Of a stretch of DNA of 64,000 nucleotides, positions 17,331 through 25,729 are shown in pieces. A program made the translations under genes and the position numbers. This DNA is from Caldicellulosiruptor acetigenus. Lineage in GTDB: Bacteria; Bacillota; Thermoanaerobacteria; Caldicellulosiruptorales; Caldicellulosiruptoraceae. Within the stretch, counting starts at the first letter, position 1. Each line of letters opens with the position of its first letter. Under the pieces are notes generated by a model, which saw only the letters and a program-made list of their open reading frames with translations, was not told the origin of the DNA and did no database searches. The stretch lies in NCBI RefSeq assembly GCF_026914305.1, contig NZ_CP113866.1, positions 2,670,001 through 2,734,000 of the forward strand. The letters are read 5' to 3'.

Positions 17331-17729
17331 TTAGCGACACAGAATGTATTTTCTAAACCTTTCATGTCTGAAAATCTTGTGAAGCTCTACAGAACCATCT
17401 GGCCTTACAACTTCCTTTGCCACTCTTTTTGTTGTTGCATAAATGGGCACAAATCCGTTTTTAAAACACCAGCTCACAATGTAAACTGTTGCTCCAAAGT
17501 CACCCTGAACAAGGCAAAAGTTTTCTTTTTCTCCTTTGTTTTGCAGCAAAAAAGCTGTGATGCCTTCAAACATCTCTTCTGTCAGCTCTACATCTGGCGG
17601 AATGCTACTCCAAAAATCTTGAAGCTGTGGCGGAAGGCTTACAATCTCTTCAACCTGTAAAACTTCTCTTGCTTCTTTTTCTTGTTCTTCAGAAAGCTGG
17701 TGGTTGAAAATTAAAAATAGTTTGTTCAA
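17331..17729 (-). CDS. csx20: CRISPR-associated Csx20-type protein
   Basis: 132 residues from a TTG at 17729 (GAGAGG 11 bp upstream; a GTG at 17738 is too near it). KLFLIFNHQLSEEQ at the N-terminus, LPPQLQDFWSSIPP, then LVQGDFGATVYIV and YATTKRVAKEV with a basic end (HERFRKYIL) match the Csx20 family linked to type III CRISPR systems. I recall it as CARF-related; whether it binds or degrades cyclic oligoadenylate is not visible. It has a shared box 93 bp upstream and sits just before leader 2. Confidence 0.8.
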   Translation of the reverse strand: MNKLFLIFNHQLSEEQEKEAREVLQVEEIVSLPPQLQDFWSSIPPDVELTEEMFEGITAFLLQNKGEKENFCLVQGDFGATVYIVSWCFKNGFVPIYATTKRVAKEVVRPDGSVELHKIFRHERFRKYILCR

Positions 17730-17821
17730 TATTACCACTTCCTCTCATAAAACTTTAACTCAATAGGTGGGTAGCAAGCAAAGACTCTTTTTATATGATA
17801 CAATTGTTAAGCAAAATTTTA

Positions 17822-17844
17822 AAGTTCAAAAATCATGCGAGGCT
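17822..17844 (-). promoter_or_regulatory. Shared CRISPR/defence box, copy d (upstream of csx20)
   Basis: The minus strand reads AGCCTCGCATGATTTTTGAA then CTT, 93 bp before the csx20 start. TATCAT follows 23 bp after TTGAAC. It is the least conserved copy at its left end. Confidence 0.6.
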
Positions 17845-17974
17845 GCTTGTTTATTAATAAGTATTTGTATTCAGTTTTATAACTTCCAGGTTAGAAAATT
17901 GATTTTGGAGACATGTACTATACATGCTTTTGTAATATTATTCATTATTACTGAGGTACTTATGTATTGATATG

Positions 17975-18224
17975 CATTTTGACTAAAAGTCATATCCGTC
18001 GACCTCAGGTGCAAAATTTTTTTAAGCTGATTTGTATTCGGTTTCATGTATGTGGGATGTGGGTTTGAACGGATTTCTGGCAGTTGCTGGATAGACGGAA
18101 GGCTTTAAAAGGCTTCTTTTCTTTGATGCAACTGGGTTTGTGTTGATTTTGAGGGGATGTATTAAAATAAAAACATTGACAGAGGTGCATAAAGTTGATA
18201 TAATAAAATCAAGCTTTTCAACCT
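17975..18224 (+). promoter_or_regulatory. CRISPR leader 2 with pre-crRNA promoter
   Basis: Near-identical to leader 1. The similarity to leader 4 extends further left, from TGTAATATTATTCAT at about 17933. Promoter TTGACA (18176-18181), 17 bp, TATAAT (18199-18204). Confidence 0.85.
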
Positions 18225-19281
18225 GTTTGTAGCCTCCCCTTTGGGGATTGAAACTTTTTAAAAGTTTCGAAAGGGGGGAATAGAACCAAGGTTTGTAGCC
18301 TCCCCTTTGGGGATTGAAACGAAAAAAGCTTGAGCAGAACATAGATGAGGCTATTGTTTGTAGCCTCCCCTTTGGGGATTGAAACGAAGTCAATCATATG
18401 CGGGAAAAAGAAAGAAGAAAAAAGTTTGTAGCCTCCCCTTTGGGGATTGAAACCCAGCAAGGCACACACCGGCAAATAACCGCTATCGAGTTTGTAGCCT
18501 CCCCTTTGGGGATTGAAACTCAAACAAAAAAGCAGTGTTTTTGTACACTGCTTTCGTTTGTAGCCTCCCCTTTGGGGATTGAAACCTTTGCATTAACAAA
18601 TCTAATACACCCTTGAAAAAGTCCAGTTTGTAGCCTCCCCTTTGGGGATTGAAACACAAAGAAATAATAGAGAAAAGACAAGGTTCTATAAAAGTTTGTA
18701 GCCTCCCCTTTGGGGATTGAAACACAAAAGCTTTACAAACAACAAAACAAAGGGAAAATGTTTGTAGCCTCCCCTTTGGGGATTGAAACTCAACCGTTGC
18801 AAAAGTTACACCTGCCGCCGCCATAAGTTTGTAGCCTCCCCTTTGGGGATTGAAACAGAGTCAATTTTGTTTTTTAGAAGCTTATCTAAATTGGTTTGTA
18901 GCCTTCCCTTTGGGGATTGAAACGTATCCATATCAATAAAATCAATGTTTTTCAATTTTGTTTGTAGCTTCCCCTTTGGGGATTGAAACCAATAGTATAC
19001 ACACAAGTCCACCAACCCAAGAAGGAGTTTGTAGCCTCCCCTTTGGGGATTGAAACAGTGGTTATAAGGGATTCATTGACATAAACTGTATCGTTTGTAG
19101 CCTCCCCTTTGGGGATTGAGGTGGGGAGGGGTTTGTAGCCTCCCTCTTGGGAATTGAGGATGGAGGAGGGTTTGTAGCCTTCCATTTGGAGATTGAAACT
19201 GTTCGGAGATGGGATAAATTTTGATAGTGGTACAAAAGGTTTGTAGCTTTCCCTTTGGGAATTGAGAAGAGAGATTGAAAC
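18225..19281 (+). CRISPR. CRISPR array 2, about 17 repeats (TCCCC variant)
   Basis: Repeats start at 18225, 18291, 18356, 18424, 18490, 18556, 18626, 18694, 18760, 18827, 18894, 18960, 19027, 19093, 19131, 19170 and 19239. The dominant repeat differs from array 1 at one base: GCCTCCCC instead of GCCTTCCC, which extends the central CCCC-TTT-GGGG pairing. Copies at 18894 and 18960 carry single changes; those from 19093 on are degenerate, ending ATTGAG. Spacers are 35-40 bp, but only 8-9 purine-rich bases separate the repeats at 19093, 19131 and 19170. A partial repeat end (GATTGAAAC) closes the array at 19281. Confidence 0.97.
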
Positions 19282-19311
19282 TAAATTCTAATGCGCATAT
19301 ATAATAAAAAA

Positions 19312-19350
19312 GGCAGGAAAGAGGAGCAATGAATATGCTTTTTTCCTGCC
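19312..19350. terminator. Terminator-like hairpin after array 2
   Basis: GGCAGGAAA (19312-19320) pairs with TTTCCTGCC (19342-19350) around a 21-base loop. A/T-rich tracts lie on both sides. A candidate 3' end for the array 2 transcript. Confidence 0.5.
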
Positions 19351-19519
19351 TACCTTTATATTTGGTTTTCTTCACTAAATCTAATCGTGACGTTAAGCAT
19401 CGCAATCCTTTTTGAAAAGTACCTTTTATTAAGAATGACAAACCAAGTATAATAGCAAATACTTTTTCGCCGCAAAAAAGACCATTTCAACATAATTGAC
19501 GCACAAGCAAGGTTAAAAA

Positions 19520-19697
19520 TTACGTAAAGCCAACTTCCAATTTGAAAATGGTCTTTTCTTCTTTTAACTTAATGTCTTCTATATATCCAAATCCAAGCGC
19601 ATTTTTGAGCCTTAAACCTGCATCATAAACTGTTTCAACTATGTTTTCATCACCTTCAATTAATAAAAGCCTTTCTAAGAAAGAAAACTTATTCGTG
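19520..19697 (-). pseudogene. Decayed cas6 C-terminal fragment
   Basis: A minus-strand frame with no start codon, about 58 codons to a TAA at 19522. It contains LLLIEGDENIVETVYDAGL then RLKNALGFGYIE, closely resembling the glycine-rich C-terminal loop of Cas6 endoribonucleases (GLGxKNxxGFG). The N-terminal two thirds, including any catalytic histidine, is missing. Confidence 0.55.
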
Positions 19698-19883
19698 AAA
19701 GATAACTGTCAACCTCACCATCTTTGCCTTGACGCAAAACTTCATCAGTTTCATTAGAAATTCTTTTGACTCATCCCAGTGAGAACCTTGCCCAAGACCA
19801 CTTCTGCAGACAAATTCCCCAATATCATGCATCAAAGCTGCAAATGCAAGAGTATTAATTATTTCTCTATACTGCGAGCCAAA
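19689..19883 (-). pseudogene. Decayed Cas10 HD-domain fragment
   Basis: A minus-strand frame, about 61 codons without a start, stopping at 19689. It contains LAFAALMHDIGEFVCRSG, the HD-nuclease pattern found at the N-terminus of Cas10 (compare GAILHDIGKF in the csm1 at the left edge). In other frames just upstream there are recognisable pieces (CDNLARSIEK), showing at least two frameshifts. Lies next to the cas6 fragment in the same direction, so a type III operon has eroded here. Confidence 0.55.
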
Positions 19884-19952
19884 TTATCACAATCAGTGTA
19901 AGAGTTAAATGTATATACGAAAGATGGTCACCATGTAAAACTATTATTTTCT

Positions 19953-21959
19953 TCAAAAACTCTTCCCACTTGCCCTGATATACTTTATTTCTTGCATATT
20001 ATCCAATCTACTTGCCTTTATGTATGAATTAGAGATGGTATATAAAGCATCTTTAATCACCAAAAAGCCCATGATACCATCTGACTTTGCAGCTTTTTTA
20101 TATTTTTCCTCTACGTGTTCGGGGAGTTTAAAATCAATATCTCTATCTTCAAGAGGATGAGAAATTTTGCTTTTTAGTTCAAATCCTTTTTTAAAGTCAA
20201 TTTTGTAAACGTACGCTCCACGAAAACACATAAATGGCAATTTAGCCTCTTTGTAGACTATTACAGCTAAAGCTACAATGCCTCTTTTTTTATCCAAAAG
20301 AAATGCTCTTTGGTCTTTATTATCATCCCAGTAAGCTCCAGCATCACTTCCTATTAATGTGCTGAACAGCTCTTTTGGCCTTTTTACATCTGATAGGTCA
20401 TACATTGCAATTTTAATACTGTTGTAATAGCCCATTTTTTTGTATTTCTCAATTGGCTCATAAGATGTAACCAAGGCATATTTCTCATTATACGAATACA
20501 AAGATGTAGCATAGCTGGGCATGTTAAGATAGCCAAGGAGATTAGGTTTTTGTGGGCTGGAAATATCAACAACAATAAATGGGCCTTTCCTTTTTGGAAT
20601 CTCAGATGTAAAAAGATTTTGCGGTGGATTGGGATATGTTCCTAAATATACTCTTTTTCCTAATGATTTTGCTGAATATATCTTTTTATTTGGAGCAAAG
20701 TTTTCAAGTTTGCCGACTATCTTCATATTGTTATCTAAAATATATACGTTGTTTGAATCAACTTCTCCTTTGAGAAGCTTTTGTGTTGAACTACACGAAG
20801 ATGTAACAATCCTAAAGTAGCTACCAATCTCATCCATAGCTCCTTGGTAGACAATTTTCCCTTTTACAGTGGCATAACTCTCAGGTGCAAAACCTCCATC
20901 AGTCAGCTTAAACTTGCTCACAGTTGTGCTGATAAGACTTTGCCCTTTAAGTTCTTTTCCATCATTTTTCGCTTTATTTGATGTATTTACTTTAGCCCTA
21001 CATGGTATTGCAATGTACAGATTTTTTTGAGACACAAACATATCTTCCATACCACCAAGAATTGCAATTATCTTAGCTGGTTTCAAAGTTCCAAGTTTTA
21101 AAGATGAAACTATTGTATATTCATCAAACACAAAATTCGGAACGTAGTATATCTCAGAAAAGTCTATTTGCTTTTCCCCGCCTTTTACTGCAGAGTCATA
21201 ATAGCATGGCTTATAAAAATTTGGGTCGTTCTTCCAGCTGCCTTCTCCCTTTAAAAGCTCCCAGCCTTCAGACCATCTGACAGAGGCTAAATACAAAGTA
21301 TCCCTTACAAGTCTTGAGTCAAATAACCGTCCATCTTGATAGAAAGTTCGGACGAGAGTTGGCTTTTTCCTATTTGAAATGTCATAAATGTAGCATGCTG
21401 TTTTTGTAAGAACACTGTCTATTGAAAGGGTTCGCAGCTTATCAAAGTAAATATTTTCTTTTAGAGAAGATACCTTTTGATACAAACCAACCACAGCAAG
21501 ACATGTACCATTTACATAAATCTGACATGGCATAAAATTTTTATTCAGTATTATCTCAGTGGTCTTTTCCATTTGCCTCGGAGGATAGGCTTTTATTATA
21601 ACAATCTTTCTTGTATCACCCAAGATGAAAGCTTTGTAAATATACTCCCCATCATAAGCTATCATATTGCCCTGTTTAACCACTTCATCATCAAACACTG
21701 TTTTAACAAAGTTTATACCATCTGGCATAATCATATCAAGCTTTGACCAATACCAGGTATATTTTGCCTCATATGGTCTTACATAGCCTACTTTTTGGTC
21801 AGAGTTTAAAAGTGCAGTTTCAATCTTTTTAAAATTTTCAAAGGTTTTTAAAACTGAAAACCACTGTCTTTCTTCACTTGCAAAGAACTCTCCTTTTGCA
21901 CCAATAACAAAGCCAAGAAGAAATATTAGAGAAATCCCCAATCCAATTTTTCTTATCAT
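19953..21959 (-). CDS. Secreted beta-propeller domain protein
   Basis: 668 residues. N-terminal signal peptide or anchor (IGLGISLIFLLGFVIGAKG). The rest matches the Beta_propel (PF09826) type, with repeated blade motifs such as TACYIYDISNRKKPTLVRTF, FIVVDISSPQKPNLLGYLNM and IKIAMYDLSDVKRPKEL, each given here within 20 residues. Likely extracytoplasmic; function unknown. Single gene with its own sigma-A promoter. It breaks up the CRISPR region between array 2 and array 3 and shows no obvious immune role. Confidence 0.8.
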   Translation of the reverse strand: MIRKIGLGISLIFLLGFVIGAKGEFFASEERQWFSVLKTFENFKKIETALLNSDQKVGYVRPYEAKYTWYWSKLDMIMPDGINFVKTVFDDEVVKQGNMIAYDGEYIYKAFILGDTRKIVIIKAYPPRQMEKTTEIILNKNFMPCQIYVNGTCLAVVGLYQKVSSLKENIYFDKLRTLSIDSVLTKTACYIYDISNRKKPTLVRTFYQDGRLFDSRLVRDTLYLASVRWSEGWELLKGEGSWKNDPNFYKPCYYDSAVKGGEKQIDFSEIYYVPNFVFDEYTIVSSLKLGTLKPAKIIAILGGMEDMFVSQKNLYIAIPCRAKVNTSNKAKNDGKELKGQSLISTTVSKFKLTDGGFAPESYATVKGKIVYQGAMDEIGSYFRIVTSSCSSTQKLLKGEVDSNNVYILDNNMKIVGKLENFAPNKKIYSAKSLGKRVYLGTYPNPPQNLFTSEIPKRKGPFIVVDISSPQKPNLLGYLNMPSYATSLYSYNEKYALVTSYEPIEKYKKMGYYNSIKIAMYDLSDVKRPKELFSTLIGSDAGAYWDDNKDQRAFLLDKKRGIVALAVIVYKEAKLPFMCFRGAYVYKIDFKKGFELKSKISHPLEDRDIDFKLPEHVEEKYKKAAKSDGIMGFLVIKDALYTISNSYIKASRLDNMQEIKYIRASGKSF

Positions 21960-22004
21960 TAGAATTTTTCACCTTCTTATTAGCTGTTTATTTTGTCTTA
22001 TTTT

Positions 22005-22033
22005 ATTATACCAATCAAGCAAATTTTATTCAA
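22005..22033 (-). promoter_or_regulatory. Promoter of the beta-propeller gene
   Basis: On the minus strand TTGAAT (22033-22028), 17 bp, TATAAT (22010-22005), about 45 bp before the ATG at 21959. Confidence 0.65.
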
Positions 22034-22416
22034 TGTTCTTGTATGAAATGTAATGAATTTGACTTTTTGATACTATCTGTCTCTTTTTGATTCTGCCTTG
22101 TATTTGTTTCTGTTATAATTTTATATTCACTTTAGTTCTTTTTTCATCCCATTCAAAATTCCTTTACTACAAAATCGACAACTACAACAATTGTAAATAC
22201 CTTCAAGCCATCAACAATTCTGAGCATCATATTAAAGCCCTGTGAAAACTGCTGAATCTTATCTTTTCATTCATTCACCTTCTATCTCTAAGATTTCTTA
22301 ATTTAACTATATCGAAGCTAAAGTGCAAAAAAGCAAAAATTATGTTCAGAAGAACTCTGTAAATCATCCTCTTTGCATTTATTATAAATATAAACTGTTT
22401 TGAGAATTTATATTCA
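22034..22416. other. Gene-free AT-rich region before leader 3
   Basis: No gene, RNA or strong hairpin that I can support. Short TATAAT-like strings are present (about 22115), but nothing is consistent with a specific transcript. Confidence 0.4.
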
Positions 22417-22664
22417 CCTTGACCAAAAGTCACTTCCGTCGACCTACGGTGCAAAAATTTTGAGGTTTGTTTTGTATGCGGTTTCATTTAGGTGATGTAC
22501 GGCTTTATTTGGAACGCTGCCAGCAGCTGGATAGACGGAAAGCAAACATCAAGTTTCATTGCTTGATTTTCTTCTTATGAGGTAACTTATCCACAGATGT
22601 TTCGATATAAAAACATTGACATAGGTGTATAATCTTGATATAATAATTTCAAGCACTTGAACAT
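22417..22664 (+). promoter_or_regulatory. CRISPR leader 3 with pre-crRNA promoter (most diverged)
   Basis: Same block order as the other leaders but with many substitutions (CACTTCCGTCGACCTACGGT, later GCTGGATAGACGGAAAG). Promoter TTGACA (22616-22621), 17 bp, TATAAT (22639-22644). Confidence 0.8.
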
Positions 22665-23239
22665 GTTTGTAGCCTTCCCGTTGGGGATTGAAACATATTA
22701 AACAGCGACGTTTTCTCGTTCTCGCTTGCAATGTTTGTAGCCTTCCCGTTGGGGATTGAAACGCTTTCTGGATATAGTCCACGTAAAGCCAATGATAAGT
22801 TTGTAGCCTTCCCGTTGGGGATTGAAACAATTCAATACCAAGATTATGAATGGATTGATGAGGGTTTGTAGCCTTCCCGTTGGGGATTGAAACAAAATCT
22901 TGAGACTTTCAATCATTGCTTTTCCCCTCGTTTGTAGCCTTCCCGTTGGGGATTGAAACGTTGGAGTGCAGAAGAGGCAATTGCTTTTTTAAAGTGGGTT
23001 TGTAGCCTTCCCGTTGGGGATTGAGGTGGGGAAGGGGTTTGTAGCCTCCCCTTGGGGGATTGAAACGGAGAACAAGCACCATTCTCAATGCGACTTATTG
23101 TTTCGTTTGTAGCCTTCCTTTTGGGGATTGAAACATTGCTGAAAAATTTTCTTTTCAGGCACCTCATCATGTTTGTAGCCTTCCCGTTGGGGATTGAGAA
23201 AAGAAGAGAGTTTTTACCCTTTCCTTTGGGAATTGTGAA
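22665..23239 (+). CRISPR. CRISPR array 3, about 10 repeats (CCCGTT variant)
   Basis: Repeats start at 22665, 22733, 22799, 22864, 22930, 22998, 23037, 23105, 23171 and a very degenerate one at 23210. The array-specific repeat has TTCCCGTTGGGG in the core. The copy at 22998 ends ATTGAG and is followed by a 9-base purine spacer; the same happens at 23171/23210. Other spacers are 35-38 bp. It lies directly upstream of the acidic-protein gene and the type I-B operon. Confidence 0.97.
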
Positions 23240-23259
23240 GAAAGGAATTGCAAATCCTA

Positions 23260-23282
23260 AACTTCGCAAAAAATTTGACTTC
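23260..23282 (+). promoter_or_regulatory. Shared CRISPR/defence box, copy e (upstream of the acidic protein)
   Basis: Reads AACTTCGCAAAAAATTTGAC then TTC, 69 bp before the ATG at 23351. TATCAT follows 22 bp after TTGACT. Confidence 0.7.
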
Positions 23283-23350
23283 AGCTTTTCTCTTTTTTGT
23301 CCTATCATCAAAATTAGAAAATCCCTTTTGTTAGAAGGGGGAAATAAAAC

Positions 23351-23731
23351 ATGTCTTATCTTCCAAAGAGTCCAAAGGAAGTTTATGAACAGATTTTACT
23401 TGAATACCAAGCCTATTCAGAGTTTAAAAAAAGAATAGAAGGAAAGTGTTACCTGCCACACGATCCTGAAAATGTCCTTTATCTGTACTGCAATTCCACT
23501 TTCAATGAAGAATATGAAGAAATGTTGAAAAGCAAACAAATTGAAAATTACGTTGAGCCCCAAACCGAAGAAGAGTGGGAATACTATGCCGAAGAAGATG
23601 AATATTGCAAAGAAGAATTCGAAAACGACTTTGAGTTTTTTGATGCAGACTATGAAATGTCAAGCGAAATGGATGATATAGTTGACGACCCTGATTTTTG
23701 GGATTCTTTTGATTATGAGTGGGGCGACTGA
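23351..23731 (+). CDS. Highly acidic hypothetical protein in the cas locus
   Basis: 126 residues; ATG with AGAAGGGGG upstream. About 39 Asp/Glu against about 9 Lys/Arg, most of the acidity in the C-terminal half (EEEWEYYAEEDEY, then MDDIVDDPDFWDSFDYEWGD). The N-terminal part (PKSPKEVYEQILLEYQAYSEF) could be helical. I recognise no family. It has its own copy of the shared box and lies between array 3 and cas4, so a role with the CRISPR system is plausible. A DNA-mimic or inhibitor-like role is a guess from charge alone. Confidence 0.8.
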   Translation: MSYLPKSPKEVYEQILLEYQAYSEFKKRIEGKCYLPHDPENVLYLYCNSTFNEEYEEMLKSKQIENYVEPQTEEEWEYYAEEDEYCKEEFENDFEFFDADYEMSSEMDDIVDDPDFWDSFDYEWGD

Positions 23732-23781
23732 TTTTAAAACTGTCTTAAAAAAACTTTAATGAATAAAGTAAAATTTACATT

Positions 23782-23804
23782 AACTTCGCATAAAATTTGA
23801 CCTT
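23782..23804 (+). promoter_or_regulatory. Shared CRISPR/defence box, copy f (promoter region of the type I-B operon)
   Basis: Reads AACTTCGCATAAAATTTGAC then CTT and is closest to the consensus. It lies 75 bp before the cas4 start; a perfect TATAAT follows 22 bp after TTGACC (about 23825-23830). Confidence 0.75.
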
Positions 23805-23878
23805 AAAAAGTAGTGTCGAACAGATATAATTAAAATTGCAAAGTTTGTGGGACAATCACTTGAAAGAAGGAAAAGAAG

Positions 23879-24382
23879 TTGGAAAGGTTTTTAGATATCA
23901 AAGGACACATTGTGCAGGCATATGTAGTTTGCAAAAGGCAGGCTTGGCTTCTTTCGCGCAACATAAGCCCTGTGCAAGACAATCCTTTTTTGGAGATTGG
24001 CAAGTTAATATCGCAACAGTTTTACAAGCACGACAAAAAAGAAGTTTATTTTGACGGCGTTGTTTTAGACCTTATCAGAAAAGAAGATGAGGTTTTGGTG
24101 GTGGGAGAAATAAAGAAGTCATCAAAAAAAGTTGCTGCAGCAATACTTCAGCTAAAATTCTACCTTTACAAGCTTTTAAAACACAACATAAAGGCCCGCG
24201 GAAAGCTGCTTATCCCTGAAGAGAAAAAAACATATGATGTTGAGCTGACATTTGAAGACATAGAAACAATTGAAAGTTTGCTCAGCGAAATCACTGAAGT
24301 TCTTTCATCTTTTCTCCCTCCGCTGCCTCAAAAAATCAAGGCATGTGCAAAATGTTCGTATAAGGAGTTTTGCTGGGCATGA
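23879..24382 (+). CDS. cas4: CRISPR-associated Cas4
   Basis: 167 residues, TTG start with AGAAGG upstream. Cas4 features: an N-terminal cysteine in YVVCKRQAWL, the nuclease core with DGVVLDLIRKEDEVLVVGEIKKS (D…E-x-K), then a C-terminal cysteine trio in CAKCSYKEFC for the iron-sulfur cluster. Cas4 trims prespacers and helps choose PAM and orientation with Cas1-Cas2. First gene of the operon; its stop overlaps the cas1 start (ATGA). Confidence 0.95.
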   Translation: MERFLDIKGHIVQAYVVCKRQAWLLSRNISPVQDNPFLEIGKLISQQFYKHDKKEVYFDGVVLDLIRKEDEVLVVGEIKKSSKKVAAAILQLKFYLYKLLKHNIKARGKLLIPEEKKTYDVELTFEDIETIESLLSEITEVLSSFLPPLPQKIKACAKCSYKEFCWA

Positions 24383-25374
24383 AAAGACCTATTTACATTT
24401 TTTCAGACGGTGTCTTGAAAAGAAAAAACAACACTCTGTACTTTGAAAGTGAAGGTGTGCAAAAGTTCATACCTGTTGAAAATACTTCTGAAATTTACAT
24501 CTTCGGAGAGGTGGAGCTGAACAAAAGATTTTTAGAGTTTTTGACTCAAAGTGAGATAATTCTACACTTTTTCAACAGGTATGGCTACTACGTTGGAAGC
24601 TTTTATCCACGCGAATACTTAAACTCTGGTTACATGATTTTAAAACAGGCAGAGCATTACCTTGATACACAAAAGAGGCTTTCTCTTGCCAGAACATTTG
24701 TTGAAGGCGGCTACAAAAACATGAGACAAGTTTTAAAATACTACCAGAGCCGCGGCATTGATGAGCTTGAGCGATATATCCAGCAGATGGAAAACTTATT
24801 TGGCAGCATTTCCAACATCAATGATATTAATACTCTCATGGCAATCGAAGGAAACATCAGGCAAACCTATTACTCAGCCTTTGACCTCATCATAGACAAG
24901 GATGACTTCAAGTTTGAAAAAAGATCAAAACGTCCACCAAAAAATGCACTCAATGCACTCATTAGTTTTGGCAATTCAATGATGTACACAATTGTTCTTT
25001 CAGAAATTTACAGAACTCACCTTGACCCGCGAATAGGATATCTTCACACTACAAATTTCAGAAGGTTTACACTCAACTTAGACGTTGCTGAAATCTTCAA
25101 GCCAATAATTGTCGACAGGCTTATCTTTTCAATAATCTCAAAGAACATGTTGAAGCCAGAGCACTTTGAGCAGGATTTAGAGGGAATAGTTATCACAGAT
25201 TCTGCAAAAAAGCTCTTTATTGATGAACTTGAACAAAGACTCTCAACAACAATCTCTGTTAAGAACATTGGTAATTATGTTTCATACAGGCAGCTTATAA
25301 GAATAGAGCTTTACAAGATTGAAAAGCATCTCATGGGCGAAAAGGAATATCAGCCGTATGTGAGCCAGTGGTAG
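24379..25374 (+). CDS. cas1: CRISPR-associated Cas1 (type I-B)
   Basis: 331 residues from the ATG at 24379, which overlaps the cas4 stop by 4 bp. An N-terminal beta domain and a helical catalytic domain. Metal ligands are the Glu in AIEGNIRQTYY, the His in GYLHTTNFRRF and the acidic residue in LDVAEIFKPIIVDR. Integrates new spacers at the leader end as a complex with Cas2. Intact by all visible criteria. Confidence 0.97.
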   Translation: MKRPIYIFSDGVLKRKNNTLYFESEGVQKFIPVENTSEIYIFGEVELNKRFLEFLTQSEIILHFFNRYGYYVGSFYPREYLNSGYMILKQAEHYLDTQKRLSLARTFVEGGYKNMRQVLKYYQSRGIDELERYIQQMENLFGSISNINDINTLMAIEGNIRQTYYSAFDLIIDKDDFKFEKRSKRPPKNALNALISFGNSMMYTIVLSEIYRTHLDPRIGYLHTTNFRRFTLNLDVAEIFKPIIVDRLIFSIISKNMLKPEHFEQDLEGIVITDSAKKLFIDELEQRLSTTISVKNIGNYVSYRQLIRIELYKIEKHLMGEKEYQPYVSQW

Positions 25375-25389
25375 CGGGGTGAAGAAAGG

Positions 25390-25653
25390 TTGTACACTAT
25401 CCTTGTGTACGATGTTAATGAAAAGAGGGTTGCAAAAGCTCTAAAGGTGTGCCGAAAATACCTCAATTGGGTGCAAAACTCTGTCTTTGAAGGTGAAATT
25501 TCAGAGGCAAAGCTGAAAAAGTTAAAGTTTGAGCTTTCCCAAAAGCTAAACCTCCATGAAGACTCTGTTATTATCTACAATTTTCAAAGCCGCCTCTATT
25601 CCCAAAGAGAGATACTGGGTGTTGAGAAAAACAACTTAGACAGATTTATATGA
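25390..25653 (+). CDS. cas2: CRISPR-associated Cas2
   Basis: 87 residues, TTG start (GGGGTGAAGAAAGG upstream). YTILVYDVNEKRVAKALKVC and NWVQNSVFEGEIS are the family landmarks: the first-strand Asp and the second-strand VQ-S-VFEG. Structural partner of Cas1 in spacer integration. Confidence 0.97.
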   Translation: MYTILVYDVNEKRVAKALKVCRKYLNWVQNSVFEGEISEAKLKKLKFELSQKLNLHEDSVIIYNFQSRLYSQREILGVEKNNLDRFI

Positions 25654-25729
25654 AAATTAAGTCAAATGGTTGAAATTCTAATTTAGTTGTGTTAAGCTAA
25701 ATTTTAGTAAAATCAAAGAGGTGCAAAAT

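Noticed and set aside
19461-19490. TTTTTCGCCGCAAAAAAGACC resembling the shared box
   Set aside because: It has an insertion in the TTCGCA part and no TTTGAC. It may be a decayed copy beside the cas pseudogenes, but I do not count it.
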